Positions 17,393 through 26,741 of a stretch of DNA of 64,000 bases are shown one piece after another; position 1 is the stretch's first letter, and each line of letters opens with the position of its first letter. This DNA comes from Deltaproteobacteria bacterium (GTDB lineage Bacteria; Desulfobacterota; DSM-4660; Desulfatiglandales; HGW-15), in contig JAGVAP010000009.1 in the NCBI GenBank assembly GCA_020060215.1, forward strand, positions 1-64,000. The letters run 5' to 3'. The notes under the pieces were generated by a model. It had not been told where the DNA came from. It did not search any database and worked only from the letters and a program-made list of their open reading frames with translations. Position numbers and translations under genes: made by a program.

Positions 17393-20300
17393 TCATCGTT
17401 CTCCTTGCTTTACCGGCAGAGTGATGATGAAAGTGGACCCTTTACCAGGGGTGCTCTTAGCGGTGATCGTGCCGCGATGATGCTCAATCACTTTCGAGCA
17501 AATGGAAAGACCCATTCCGACCCCGGCGTATTCGTCTTTGCCGTGGAGACGATAGAACGGCTTGAAAATGCGCTCCATGTATTTTTCTTCAAAGCCGATC
17601 CCATTGTCATTGAAGGTTAAATGGCATTCGCGGCTTTGCGAGCTGGAGTCGGCGTGGATTCTAATTATGGGCTGAATGCCCTCCCGGCGAAACTTCATGG
17701 CGTTCTCGAGAAGATTTTGGAAGAGCTGTCTCATCTGCCCGGCGTCGGCTTCAATCTCAGGCAAGTCCCTGATCTCCACCAGTGCCCCCGTATCGCGGAT
17801 CTGAAGCTCCAAATCTGAAACAACCTCTCTCGCGACCTCGTTCAAGTCGATCCGTCCAAAGGGCTCGGCCTTGGAGGTTAAGCTTGAGTATTTCATGAGG
17901 GATTGGAGCACTTGCCTCATCCTCGTAGCGGTTTCATGCATGCGTTTAATGTAATCGCGGTCCTTCGTGTTGATGGAATTGGTGTCCAGTAAGTCACTGA
18001 ACGTCTGGATCTTCCTCAAGGGTTCCTGGAGATCATGGGCCGCAGCGAAGGTGAAGTTCTGGAGTTCCTCGTTTCTTCGCTCCAGCTCAGCAGTTCGTTC
18101 CTGTACAAGGAACTCCAGTTCGTGATGAGATCTCTTGAGGACCTCCTCTGCACGTTTTCGGTCCGTGATGTCACGGTCGATTCCGCGGTAACCCAGGAGA
18201 TTCCCCTGTCCATCCAGCCTGGGCACGCCGCTGGTTTCGAGAACCACCCGGCGGCCGTCCTTCCTGATGTTCACATTCTCAAGGCCGACGAACGCTTTGC
18301 GTTCCTTAGCCATCCTGGCAAACTCCGACCAGATACGGGCAGATTCGTCCGGGGGCATGAACTCGAATGGTTTTCGGCCGAGGACTTCTTCCGGTTCGTA
18401 GCCGAGAAGACTGCGGACCCTCGGACTCGTGTATGTGTAGACGCCATCAGCATCCGTCTCCCAGATCCAGTCGCTCGTGGTTTCGACGAGCGAGCGGAAC
18501 TTCTCCTCGCTTTCTCGCAGCGCCTCCTCCACCCGCTTTCGCTCGGTAATGTCCTCGTAGGTGCCCATGATGCCTATGACGTTCCCTTGCGCGTCGTGCA
18601 GGGGGACCTTGTTGGTCTCGACCCACGCCAGTTTTCCGTCCGCCTCTCGCTGCTGTTCGATGATGCGGTACTCCGGTCTATCGTTTTCCATAATCCTGCG
18701 GTCGTACTCGCGGAACGATTCTGCCTGCTCCGTGGACCAGGGGAGGTCGTAATCAGTCTTGCCGATGATGCTCACGGCGGACTCCAGACCAACCGCCCTT
18801 GCTAAGACGTTGTTACAGCCCAGGTAGGTGGAACGGCGATCCTTCCAGAAGATACCCTGAGGAATGTTATTCATGATCAGTTGCAGCATGTCCCGCGTTG
18901 CCCGCACCTCTTCCTCCGACTTCTTGCGCTCGGTGATGTCGGAGAGAATGCCCTGGACGCCGATGATCTCCTCGCCTTCAAATAGAAGACTGCTGAGTGT
19001 CCTCATCCAACGGATTTCGCCGCTCTTCGTCACCATGCGATATTCATTCTCACTTTTGCCTTTTCCGGACAGGAAATTTTGGAGTTCCTGGAGGAGGCGC
19101 GGCAGATCGTCGCTGAAAATGAACTCCTCTACATGGTGACCGATGATGTCAGAGTCTCGGTACTGAGTCATGGAAAGGACGGAAGGACTGACAAAAGTGA
19201 TCCGACCGTTACGATCCAGGGTGTACAAGACTTCTTGCATGTTCGTGATTAGATCACGGAACTTCCTCTCACTTGCCTTGAGCGCCTCCTCGGCCTGCTT
19301 ACGCTCGGTGATATCCCAGAACGACCCCTGCACAGCAACAGCATCGCCCTCTTCAAACAGGGGGCGGGTAAATGTCTGCATCCAAAGGACGCTGCCGTTC
19401 TTATGCAGGAGCCGAATTTCGTTGCTGATTATTCCTTTCTCTGAGACAGCATGCCCGATGTTTTTCAATGCCGCGGTGAAGTCTTCTTTATAAATGAATT
19501 CCTGGATATTATGACCAATCATTTCTGATTGCTCATATCCAATCAGGCGCGTTGCGGAGGGGGTGATAAATAAAAGCTTGCCGGTTTGATCAACGATGAA
19601 AACAACATCGCTCATGTTCTCTACAATGGCGCGGTACTTCTGCTCGCTCTTTCGCAGCGCCTGCTCCCTGGATCGGATCTTCTCCGCCATGTCATTGAAG
19701 GCTAGGGAAAGGCTCTTGATCTCGCGGGGGCCAAGGACCATTTGAAATCTCTCCACCTCTCCCTTTCCGAGTGCAGCGGCGTGGTCCTGAAGCCTGCGAA
19801 TCGACGTAGAAATGGGGCGTGATAGAATTATGGCGGCCCCGAAAGCCGCAAGTGTAACAAGCAACATTAACACCGCGTAAGGCAGCAGGGTTTGAGTAAT
19901 GCTTTCTATGACCTCATGCTCGGCGCGGCTTGAAGCCGCGACCCAACCAATGGAAGGGATAGGGACAAACGCCGCTAATCTGATTTCATCCCTTGGTCCG
20001 TGTACCTCGGCTGCAGCCTCTTTTCCCTCCAAAGCATTCTGAATTAAAGGTTGTCGTTTGAGCCGATTCATCCCCACGGGCGTGTACTCCATAGTGGGAA
20101 ATCTATAGACATGGATACCCTTACTGTCGAGAAGGCTTATCGCCGTATCCTTCGATCTTTGAACCGCCAGTAAGGGGTCCAGCTTATCCGGAACACAGAC
20201 GCAACTTATGATTCCAAGAAGATTGCCCTTGGGTTCCCGAATCCCCCTGCCTATCACAAAAACCTTCTCTCCTGTGTTTGGAGAGACGTGAAGATCGCTG

Positions 20301-20740
20301 ACACCATACTCCTCCCCAGATACAATTCTCGGAACCAGAGCCTCCGCTCTGATCTTCGGGTTATTTACTGCGGTGTTGGTGGTCACAAGGTTTACGCCCG
20401 CAGGGCTGCTCCATGTGAAAGATCGGAGCATTGGATTTGTCTCCTCTGCCGCCAGTAAAATCCTACGGAGAGAGTCGTCGGAAGGAGGGGGAGAGGCTGT
20501 GGCCGCCAAACCAATGGCGAGTTGAGTATGAAGGACGTCGTTTATAAAGGCATCAAAGGTCTTGGATACGGTCCGGGCGAGCTCGAGATTCGCCTGCATC
20601 TCGGCCTCCTTGCTCTCCCCGTACCATTTGTAGAAAGTGAAACCCTGAAGGAAAAGGAGCGGAACAAAAGCGAAGACAAGGAGAAAGAAGGCTCTCTTCC
20701 TGATCCCCATTTCAGATCGGAGGCTGAATGGATTCTTCAT
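17393..20740 (-). CDS. Membrane sensor histidine kinase, Cache-HAMP-4xPAS
   Basis: 1115 aa hybrid-free kinase. A transmembrane segment at about 13-35 is followed by a periplasmic double-Cache-like domain (about 40-285), a second membrane segment (about 290-312) and HAMP. Four PAS/PAC repeats follow (about 365-870), each ending DITERK or DITDRK. The DHp helix has the phospho-acceptor in FAAAHDLQEPLRKI, followed by HATPase_c with NLLENAMKF (N box), DNGIGFEEK and GVGMGLSIC. No response regulator gene is adjacent, so this is an orphan. The two external flanks carry REP-type transposon remnants. The start at 20740 has only a weak GAGGG site. Confidence 0.88.
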   Translation of the reverse strand: MKNPFSLRSEMGIRKRAFFLLVFAFVPLLFLQGFTFYKWYGESKEAEMQANLELARTVSKTFDAFINDVLHTQLAIGLAATASPPPSDDSLRRILLAAEETNPMLRSFTWSSPAGVNLVTTNTAVNNPKIRAEALVPRIVSGEEYGVSDLHVSPNTGEKVFVIGRGIREPKGNLLGIISCVCVPDKLDPLLAVQRSKDTAISLLDSKGIHVYRFPTMEYTPVGMNRLKRQPLIQNALEGKEAAAEVHGPRDEIRLAAFVPIPSIGWVAASSRAEHEVIESITQTLLPYAVLMLLVTLAAFGAAIILSRPISTSIRRLQDHAAALGKGEVERFQMVLGPREIKSLSLAFNDMAEKIRSREQALRKSEQKYRAIVENMSDVVFIVDQTGKLLFITPSATRLIGYEQSEMIGHNIQEFIYKEDFTAALKNIGHAVSEKGIISNEIRLLHKNGSVLWMQTFTRPLFEEGDAVAVQGSFWDITERKQAEEALKASERKFRDLITNMQEVLYTLDRNGRITFVSPSVLSMTQYRDSDIIGHHVEEFIFSDDLPRLLQELQNFLSGKGKSENEYRMVTKSGEIRWMRTLSSLLFEGEEIIGVQGILSDITERKKSEEEVRATRDMLQLIMNNIPQGIFWKDRRSTYLGCNNVLARAVGLESAVSIIGKTDYDLPWSTEQAESFREYDRRIMENDRPEYRIIEQQREADGKLAWVETNKVPLHDAQGNVIGIMGTYEDITERKRVEEALRESEEKFRSLVETTSDWIWETDADGVYTYTSPRVRSLLGYEPEEVLGRKPFEFMPPDESARIWSEFARMAKERKAFVGLENVNIRKDGRRVVLETSGVPRLDGQGNLLGYRGIDRDITDRKRAEEVLKRSHHELEFLVQERTAELERRNEELQNFTFAAAHDLQEPLRKIQTFSDLLDTNSINTKDRDYIKRMHETATRMRQVLQSLMKYSSLTSKAEPFGRIDLNEVAREVVSDLELQIRDTGALVEIRDLPEIEADAGQMRQLFQNLLENAMKFRREGIQPIIRIHADSSSQSRECHLTFNDNGIGFEEKYMERIFKPFYRLHGKDEYAGVGMGLSICSKVIEHHRGTITAKSTPGKGSTFIITLPVKQGER

Positions 20741-21092
20741 TGGCGCCCTCGTAGCACGGGAAGATCACGTCACGATTTCCCCCGACTTTAGGGTAGTTGA
20801 TTGACGACATCGTTATTCGCTTCATTCAGATCGTCAGAATTGTTGGCTTGGTAGTAATGAGATCCATGAGAATGAGGGTTTCATTCTAACCCGCAGGAGA
20901 GCAGAGGCAAGAACAACGATAAAAAATAGGATTTTTCCAAGTAGAAGAGAGCTTACCAAATCCCTGAATTCCGGTCAAATCCGGGTGGGGCGAAGCCATC
21001 TGGCCTCTCCGCCAGCCGGCTTATAGAAAGATATGCCTGCCGACCTCGACCGTCGCGTGTATGTGATAAGAGGGTATTGATATAGGAATCCC
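20741..21092. other. Intergenic region, no gene seen
   Basis: Upstream region of the sensor kinase and left flank of the second REP-type element. The short frames here have no family resemblance. No repeat matching the 17034 end motif was found on this side. Confidence 0.35.
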
Positions 21093-22100
21093 ATGCCAAG
21101 ATTAGCTCGACTGGATGCGCCCGGTGTTTTGCACCATGTGATCGTCCGCGGCATAGAGCGGCGAAAGATCTTCTGGGATGAGAGTGACAGCAAGGATTTC
21201 GTTGAGCGCCTTGGGGATCTTCTTCCGGATGGCGGCATGAGCTGCTACGCTTGGGCGTTTCTCGATAATCACGCGCACTTCTTTTCCGCACGGGACAAGT
21301 TGGACTCGCGTCGGTGATGAGAAGGGTCTCACGGGGTATGCGGTTCGTTTTAATCGGCGTCACCGGCGCCACGGTCATCTGTTTCAAAACCGATACAAGT
21401 CCTTCGTGTGCCAAGAGGACTCCTACCTCATGGAGTTGGTGCGCTATATACATCTCAACCCACTGAGAGCCGGAGTCGTGTACTCGATCCGTGATCTCGA
21501 TGAGTACCCCTGCAGTGGGCACAGCGTTGTAGTGGGGCGGCGGAAGAATGGATGGCAGGACTGGCGGTATGTCCTGTCAAAATTTGGGGGGAAGAGAAGT
21601 CACTGCGGCGAGGAAGGCGTACAGGAGTTATGTGGAGGCGGGGGTGGAACAAGGAAAAAGACCCGAACTGGTCGGCGGAGGTTTGACCAGGAGCCTCGGG
21701 GGGATGGGAGGAGATCAAGAAGAGAGGATCATTCGGTGAGGAGCGAGTGAAAAGTGACCATTGAATACTGGGGGACAGTGAGTTTGTGGCGGAGACTCTC
21801 CGTACTGCAGGTGAGAACTTCATCCTTATTACCGACTGAAGAGTCTTGGATATGACTTGGCGAAGGTTGAAGAGAAAGTGGGTAGAATGTTCGGCCTCGA
21901 TGTGTCGGAGATCTATGCAAGGGGGCGGCAGAAGGCGCATGCGGAGGCGAGAGGACTGTTGTGCTATTGGGCAGTGCTGGAATTGGGCTATAGATCAACC
22001 GATCTTGCGAGGAGTTGGGAATGACTCAGCCGGGAGTGGGGTACGCGGTAAGGCGAGGAAAGAGGATCGCACGGGAGAGGCATCTGACCCTTGAGGGATA
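21093..22100 (+). pseudogene. REP-associated tyrosine transposase, full-length but frameshifted
   Basis: Begins MPRLARLDAPGVLHHVIVRG with the HUH-like motif in DNHAHF (about 21270). Continuing in other frames come LTGYAVRFNRRHRRHGHLFQ, LMELVRYIHLNPLRAG and GRRKNGWQDWRYVL. Then YVEAGVEQGKRPELVGGGL shifts frame again, and a C-terminal DnaA-like helix-turn-helix part follows (EARGLLCYWAVLELG, then MTQPGVGYAVRRGKRIARE). There are at least three frameshifts and one in-frame TGA near 21768. All domains of the family are present in order, so the copy was once complete. Confidence 0.8.
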
Positions 22101-22126
22101 TTTATGGGCGTCCCCGTGCCTCCTCA
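22101..22126 (+). repeat. Transposon-end repeat, second direct copy
   Basis: tttatgggcgtcccc, g, tgcctcctca. It matches 17349-17374 with a single mismatch. It immediately follows the end of the dead transposase. Confidence 0.65.
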
Positions 22127-22450
22127 CTGGTAAATCTAAATTCCACCAGCTGGCCCCATTACCTACCGCTCTTACGTCGTCCCACTTGGCCGCGATTACG
22201 AACCGCTGCTCTTCAGGTAAAATGATCTGATTCCAAGAGGATGCTCCAGATAGATTTTGCCTATGCCTAGGAATTGGAGGAGTCAGAATCTGCTTTCGTG
22301 GCGAGCTATTCAATCTCGGGGTGGGTCGACCATCGGATCTCTAATGCTACCCGGAAGAACATCATCCAAATCAAGGAATACGCCGCGTATCTATTGAGCC
22401 TCACGCCGTTTTCTGTGTCAGACAAGGTGGGAAATGCTTCTCTGGTTTTA
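22127..22450. other. Intergenic region, no gene seen
   Basis: Spacer between the transposase remnant and the regulatory region of the catabolic operon. No coding frame or RNA recognised. Confidence 0.4.
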
Positions 22451-22451
22451 A

Positions 22452-22469
22452 ATCGAACGATTGATATAT
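22452..22469 (+). promoter_or_regulatory. TetR-family operator, site 1
   Basis: ATCGAACGATTGATATAT, repeated exactly at 22487-22504 (35 bp apart) and, in the other orientation with one mismatch, at 34274-34291 in front of the tetR gene. It is upstream of the acyl-CoA ligase promoter. Confidence 0.75.
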
Positions 22470-22475
22470 TTTATC

Positions 22476-22505
22476 TTGACACAGCTATCGAACGATTGAT
22501 ATATG
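22476..22505 (+). promoter_or_regulatory. Promoter of the acyl-CoA catabolic operon
   Basis: TTGACA at 22476-22481, an 18-bp spacer and TATATG at 22500-22505, about 68 bp upstream of the ligase start. Operator site 2 fills the spacer and the -10, which fits classical repression. Confidence 0.65.
22487..22504 (+). promoter_or_regulatory. TetR-family operator, site 2
   Basis: Identical 18-bp copy of site 1. It overlaps the -10 element of the operon promoter, so a bound repressor would block RNA polymerase. Confidence 0.78.
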
Positions 22506-22572
22506 GTTTTTAGGGACCAACTGCGAAAGGCTGCTTTCCACGAATTCTGGCTTGGACTCAAAGGAGGGCTGT

Positions 22573-24114
22573 ATGAGAGTGATAGGAGATATCCTTCGGC
22601 TCAATGCGAAACGACTTCCTGACAAGAAAGCCCTTATCGAGGAGGGCAGGTCCCTTACCTTCGGCCAGTTGAACGATCGCGCTAATCGAATGGCCAATGC
22701 GCTTCTTTCGATGGGCGTAAAGCCGAAGGACAAAGTTGCAGTGGTTGCACTCAATTGCATTGAATGGGTGGTCCTTTTCTATGCACTAGCTAAGTGTGGC
22801 GTCTGTGTTGTTCCTGTCAATTTTCGGTACAAAAGTGACGAACTCATCTACGTCATCAACAACTCCGATGCATCCATTGTCTTCTATGGCCCTCAGTTCG
22901 AAGCATTAGTCCAAGGGGCGAAGGGAGAATTCAATCAAAGGCCCCGCCTAATCCCCATATCCGGAGCTGCGATTGACGGGCTTAGCTATGACAAACTCAT
23001 AGAGAAGCAGTCGCCAAGGGAGCCGCAAATAGGGGTGGACCCCGAATGGCCGATGAATCTCACTTATACGAGCGGGACCACGGGTGTGCCGAAGGGGGTC
23101 CTTGCCTCTCATGCTGCATTCATCAACATTTACCTCGGCATCACCGTAGAGGGCGATGTGCAGGACCACGAGGTCACTTTGGTACCTATACCCTTTTTCC
23201 ATGCGGCAGGTATGCACGCTCTCGTGCAGCCAACATTCCTTAGAGGAGGTACTGCAGTAATCCATGGGGGACCCTTTGACCCCGACAAGATACTGGATAC
23301 GGTCTCACGGCACGGAGTGACGATGACCCTGTGGGTACCGACTCAACTCTCCATGCTATTGAATAGTCCTTCAGTCGGGAAGTACGACCTTTCGAGTTTG
23401 AAAAAAATTTGGTACGGCTCCTCGCCTATTACCCCACCGGTGCTTGAGGGGGCTATGGAGCGATTCAATAGTGATTTCTATCAGTGGTATGGGCAGACGG
23501 AGACAGGGATGGTGTCTGTGTTGCGTCCTGAGGACCATCGAGGGGAAAGATCACAGTTCACTGGGAGGGAGTTTTTCAACTCGGAGCTTCGTGTTGTGGA
23601 TGAAAATGCGATGGATATCAACGATGGGGAGATCGGAGAGATAATAAGTCGACAGCAGGGCCTAGGGATGATCGGTTACTACAAAATGGATGATGGAAAC
23701 CGGGAAACCATTCGTGATGGCTGGATTCATACAGGTGACGTGGCAAGGTTGGAAGGCGGCGGGTACTTTACTATTGTTGACCGACTCAAGGACATGATCA
23801 TCAGCGGGGCGGAAAACATCTATCCAAAGGAGATTGAGGATGTCATCAGCTGTTATTCCGGCGTGCGGGAGGTAGCGGTCTTCGGCATCCCAGATGAAGT
23901 CTACGGGGAAGCGGTTTGTGCGGCCGTTGTACGACAGCATGGGCAAGAATATGGTGAAGAGGAGATCATACATCTTTGTGCGGGCCGCCTTTCCAGCTTC
24001 AAAAAACCGAAGAAAGTAATCTTCATGGAAGACCTGCCGAAGAACGCCTTCGGGAAGGTCAGGAAGAACGTGTTGCGCGATCCGTTCTGGGCTGGCAGGA
24101 AAAAGCGAATTTGA
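22573..24114 (+). CDS. AMP-forming acyl-CoA ligase
   Basis: 513 aa adenylate-forming enzyme that activates a carboxylic acid with CoA and ATP. Core motifs are YTSGTTGVPKG (P-loop), WYGQTETG, the hinge TGDVARLEGGGYFTIVDRLKD, and the C-terminal catalytic Lys in PKNAFGKVRKN. The start is the ATG at 22573, with AAGGAGGG just upstream. The acid cannot be named from sequence. It is the first gene of an operon whose other products look like a beta-oxidation set plus a transporter, behind two TetR operators. Confidence 0.9.
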   Translation: MRVIGDILRLNAKRLPDKKALIEEGRSLTFGQLNDRANRMANALLSMGVKPKDKVAVVALNCIEWVVLFYALAKCGVCVVPVNFRYKSDELIYVINNSDASIVFYGPQFEALVQGAKGEFNQRPRLIPISGAAIDGLSYDKLIEKQSPREPQIGVDPEWPMNLTYTSGTTGVPKGVLASHAAFINIYLGITVEGDVQDHEVTLVPIPFFHAAGMHALVQPTFLRGGTAVIHGGPFDPDKILDTVSRHGVTMTLWVPTQLSMLLNSPSVGKYDLSSLKKIWYGSSPITPPVLEGAMERFNSDFYQWYGQTETGMVSVLRPEDHRGERSQFTGREFFNSELRVVDENAMDINDGEIGEIISRQQGLGMIGYYKMDDGNRETIRDGWIHTGDVARLEGGGYFTIVDRLKDMIISGAENIYPKEIEDVISCYSGVREVAVFGIPDEVYGEAVCAAVVRQHGQEYGEEEIIHLCAGRLSSFKKPKKVIFMEDLPKNAFGKVRKNVLRDPFWAGRKKRI

Positions 24115-24182
24115 CCTGAAACTGAATAGAAGTCCCTGCCTAGTAAACGGCATACGAACAAGGACGAAAGGAGGTTTTCACA

Positions 24183-24659
24183 ATGGTTCCTGGTAAAGAT
24201 GAATTGAAGATCTCGCCCGCGTATCCCCCCATAGGCGCGGAATACATAAAAGAGGTGGCAGTTCAACCTGGGATCTTTAGATATCCACTCGCTGGGGGCG
24301 AAAGACCAGCTCTTCTCGGGAGCAAGTGTACGAAGTGCGGAAAGAGTTTTTTCCCGGAGCGGGTGCTCTGTCCGGACTGTTTTGATGAGGGGGTGATGGA
24401 GAGCTTTCCCCTCGACACAAAGGGGGTAATTTATGCTTCTACTGTGGTGCGCGTCCCCTCGCCAGTCGGCATCCGGCCACCATACGCGTACGGCTATGTG
24501 GATATCCCGGCAAATCATATCCGAATCTTCGCACCTTTTACCGGGGCGGCCCCCGACTCCTTTGCTCCTGGACAGGAAGTGGAATTGGTTCTCGAACCGG
24601 TGAGCGCCAACAGGCTAGGCCAGAAGCTCATTGGCTACAAATTCAAACCGGTATCTTAG
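24183..24659 (+). CDS. DUF35 OB-fold / Zn-ribbon protein, thiolase partner
   Basis: 158 aa. A rubredoxin-like zinc ribbon shows as CTKCGK and CPDCF (about residues 49-67), followed by an OB-fold (GVIYASTVVRVP onward). Proteins of this family bind thiolase-like enzymes and help bind acyl-CoA, as in the archaeal HMG-CoA synthase complex or steroid aldolases. It directly precedes the thiolase gene by 13 bp, which supports a complex. An AAGGAGG site precedes the ATG. Confidence 0.85.
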   Translation: MVPGKDELKISPAYPPIGAEYIKEVAVQPGIFRYPLAGGERPALLGSKCTKCGKSFFPERVLCPDCFDEGVMESFPLDTKGVIYASTVVRVPSPVGIRPPYAYGYVDIPANHIRIFAPFTGAAPDSFAPGQEVELVLEPVSANRLGQKLIGYKFKPVS

Positions 24660-24672
24660 AAGAGAGGTCATT

Positions 24673-25815
24673 ATGAGGGATGTATTCATCACTGGTGTCG
24701 GCATGACTGTATTCGGAAAGCACGACCGGAGTCTCCGGAGTCTGGGTTACGAGGCTTGCCTCATGGCCATGAAAGACGCAGGTGTAAAGCCTTCTGAGAT
24801 CGAGGCCGGGTATTGCGGGAACGCACTTGCGCCAGCCCTCCAAGGGGAAACGGGGGTCGGTCAGAATGCATTCTGGGAGGTGGGGGTAAGGGGAGTCCCA
24901 ATTGCAAATCTTGAAAACGCCTGCGCATCCGGATCCACGGCTCTGAGAGAGGGATGGATGGCAGTCGCTGGAGGTCACTATGATACGGTGATAGTGGCCG
25001 GCATCGAAAAGACAGTGATGCCTAAAGGAACTGTTCTGAATGTAGGCGCCGGTGAACTGGAGACAAAGCTCGGTGACATCTTCCCAGGTTACTTTGCACT
25101 CATAGCGAATAAACATATGGAGAAGTTCGGTACAACGCGGGAGCAGATGGCGAAGGTTTCGGTTAAGAACCATTACAACGGCACGCTCAACCCTTATGCT
25201 CAATTTCAAAAACCGGTTAGTGTTGACGATGTGCTCAATTCGATAATGATTGCCGACCCGATGACCCTTCTGTCCTGTTGCCCCAACAGCGACGGAGCTG
25301 CGGCCGTGATTCTGAGCAGCGGAAAAGCGAAGAAGGGGAGCCGGCGTGTCCGTGTTGCCGCATCCGTCATGACCTCCGGAGTGTATACCAATCCACGAGA
25401 TTTCACCGGGTGGTTAATGGAGCAACAAGCGGCCGAAAAGGCATACGAGATGGCTTGCCTGGGTCCTAAGGATGTGAACGTGGTCGAAGTCCACGACGCC
25501 TTTACTATATGTGAAATTATCCATTGTGAGGGGCTTGGGCTGTGTAAGGTCGGGGAAGGTGGCAGGCTACTGGATGAAGGCGCCACCGCCATTGGCGGAA
25601 GAATACCTGTAAACCCGAGCGGAGGTCTTCTGGCAAAAGGCCATCCAGTTGGCGCGTCAGGCGTAGCACAGGCGGTGGAGTTGGTTTGGCATCTCCGGGG
25701 TGAAGCGGGAAAAAGACAAGTGCCGGGGGCGCGCGTTGCGTTGGCTCAGATCATGGGCGGCAGCAAGGAATCTGATACGAAAGCATGCACGGTCCATATA
25801 TTTGTGAAGGATTAG
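24673..25815 (+). CDS. Thiolase-family acyl-CoA acyltransferase (SCP2-like)
   Basis: 380 aa. The nucleophile Cys is in LENACASGSTA (C84), a His in VEVHDAF, and the second His in NPSGGLLAKGHPVGASG. The second catalytic Cys of biosynthetic thiolases (CxG near the C-terminus) is replaced: the region reads QIMGGSK. This is typical of the SCP2 or non-decarboxylating thiolase-like branch that pairs with DUF35 proteins. It may cleave a beta-keto acyl-CoA or act as an aldolase-type partner. The start is the ATG at 24673 after GAGAGG. Confidence 0.87.
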   Translation: MRDVFITGVGMTVFGKHDRSLRSLGYEACLMAMKDAGVKPSEIEAGYCGNALAPALQGETGVGQNAFWEVGVRGVPIANLENACASGSTALREGWMAVAGGHYDTVIVAGIEKTVMPKGTVLNVGAGELETKLGDIFPGYFALIANKHMEKFGTTREQMAKVSVKNHYNGTLNPYAQFQKPVSVDDVLNSIMIADPMTLLSCCPNSDGAAAVILSSGKAKKGSRRVRVAASVMTSGVYTNPRDFTGWLMEQQAAEKAYEMACLGPKDVNVVEVHDAFTICEIIHCEGLGLCKVGEGGRLLDEGATAIGGRIPVNPSGGLLAKGHPVGASGVAQAVELVWHLRGEAGKRQVPGARVALAQIMGGSKESDTKACTVHIFVKD

Positions 25816-25862
25816 CGACAGGGCGCAACCGCAGCGAAGTTATACCTACAAGGAGATTCGAA

Positions 25863-26717
25863 ATGACTGAGATAGGAAAGGTGGTCGTTGTAGGGGCTGG
25901 TACGATGGGCAATGGTATTGCTCAGGTTTATGCCCAAGGTGGGTTCCAAGTCACCATGACCGACGTGGAAGACAGGTGCCTCCAACGCGGTTTTGAAACT
26001 ATTAGGAAAAGCCTCGCCACCATGGCCAAGAAGGGGAAAATCACTGAGGAACAGGCCCACGAGGTGGCCAATGTCAGGATTAGGGGAACTTTGGATCTAA
26101 TGGAAGCGGCGCGGGACGCTGACCTGGTGATTGAAGCGGTGCATGAGTTGAAAGATCTAAAAAAGGCAATTTTCAAGCAGCTTGATGAACTCACACCTGC
26201 TCACGCTATCCTCGCAACCAACACGTCGACCATCAGCATCACAGCGATAGGTTCCGCGACGAAACGTCCCGACAAGGTCATAGGAATGCATTTTGCGACT
26301 CCCGTTCCGTTGATGAAAGGAGTGGAATTGATAAAGGGGCTAGACACCTCTGACGAGACTTTGGAGATAGCGAAGAAGCTGGTGCACGCAATAGGAAAGG
26401 AATGCTATGTGGCGCGCGACTGCCCTGGGTTCGTCGGTAATAGGGCCTTCCCGCTTTTCCTCAACGAAGCATTCAATGTGCTGTGGGAGGGGATCGGAAA
26501 GGCGGAGGACATAGACAAAATGGCGAAGCTGTCGCTGGGGCACCCCATGGGGCCTCTGGAATTGGCAGATCTGATCGGACTCGACCAACTGCTTAAGGGG
26601 ATGGAGTACCTATATCGGGAGTATGGCGAGAAGTACCGCCCGAGTCCCATGCTCAAGCAGCTTGTAGAAGCCGGTTACTATGGGAGAAAAGCGGGACGGG
26701 GGGTCTATCAGTATTAG
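25863..26717 (+). CDS. 3-hydroxyacyl-CoA dehydrogenase (PaaH/Hbd family)
   Basis: 284 aa NAD-dependent enzyme. The Rossmann motif is VVVGAGTMGNGIAQ at the N-terminus. Catalytic and substrate-contacting positions are ATNTSTISIT, GMHFATPVPLMKGVE (usual HFFNP reads HFATP) and CPGFVGNR with the conserved Asn. Length is that of monofunctional Hbd. It oxidises 3-hydroxyacyl-CoA to the keto form for the thiolase upstream. The start at 25863 follows AAGGAG. Confidence 0.9.
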   Translation: MTEIGKVVVVGAGTMGNGIAQVYAQGGFQVTMTDVEDRCLQRGFETIRKSLATMAKKGKITEEQAHEVANVRIRGTLDLMEAARDADLVIEAVHELKDLKKAIFKQLDELTPAHAILATNTSTISITAIGSATKRPDKVIGMHFATPVPLMKGVELIKGLDTSDETLEIAKKLVHAIGKECYVARDCPGFVGNRAFPLFLNEAFNVLWEGIGKAEDIDKMAKLSLGHPMGPLELADLIGLDQLLKGMEYLYREYGEKYRPSPMLKQLVEAGYYGRKAGRGVYQY

Positions 26718-26741
26718 ATCTGCTCAATGAAGGGGTTCGTA

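Noticed and set aside
21766..21770. In-frame TGA in the Y1 transposase as another selenocysteine
   Set aside because: It falls at a position that is Arg-like in the family, no hairpin follows, and the gene has several frameshifts; it is an ordinary nonsense mutation.
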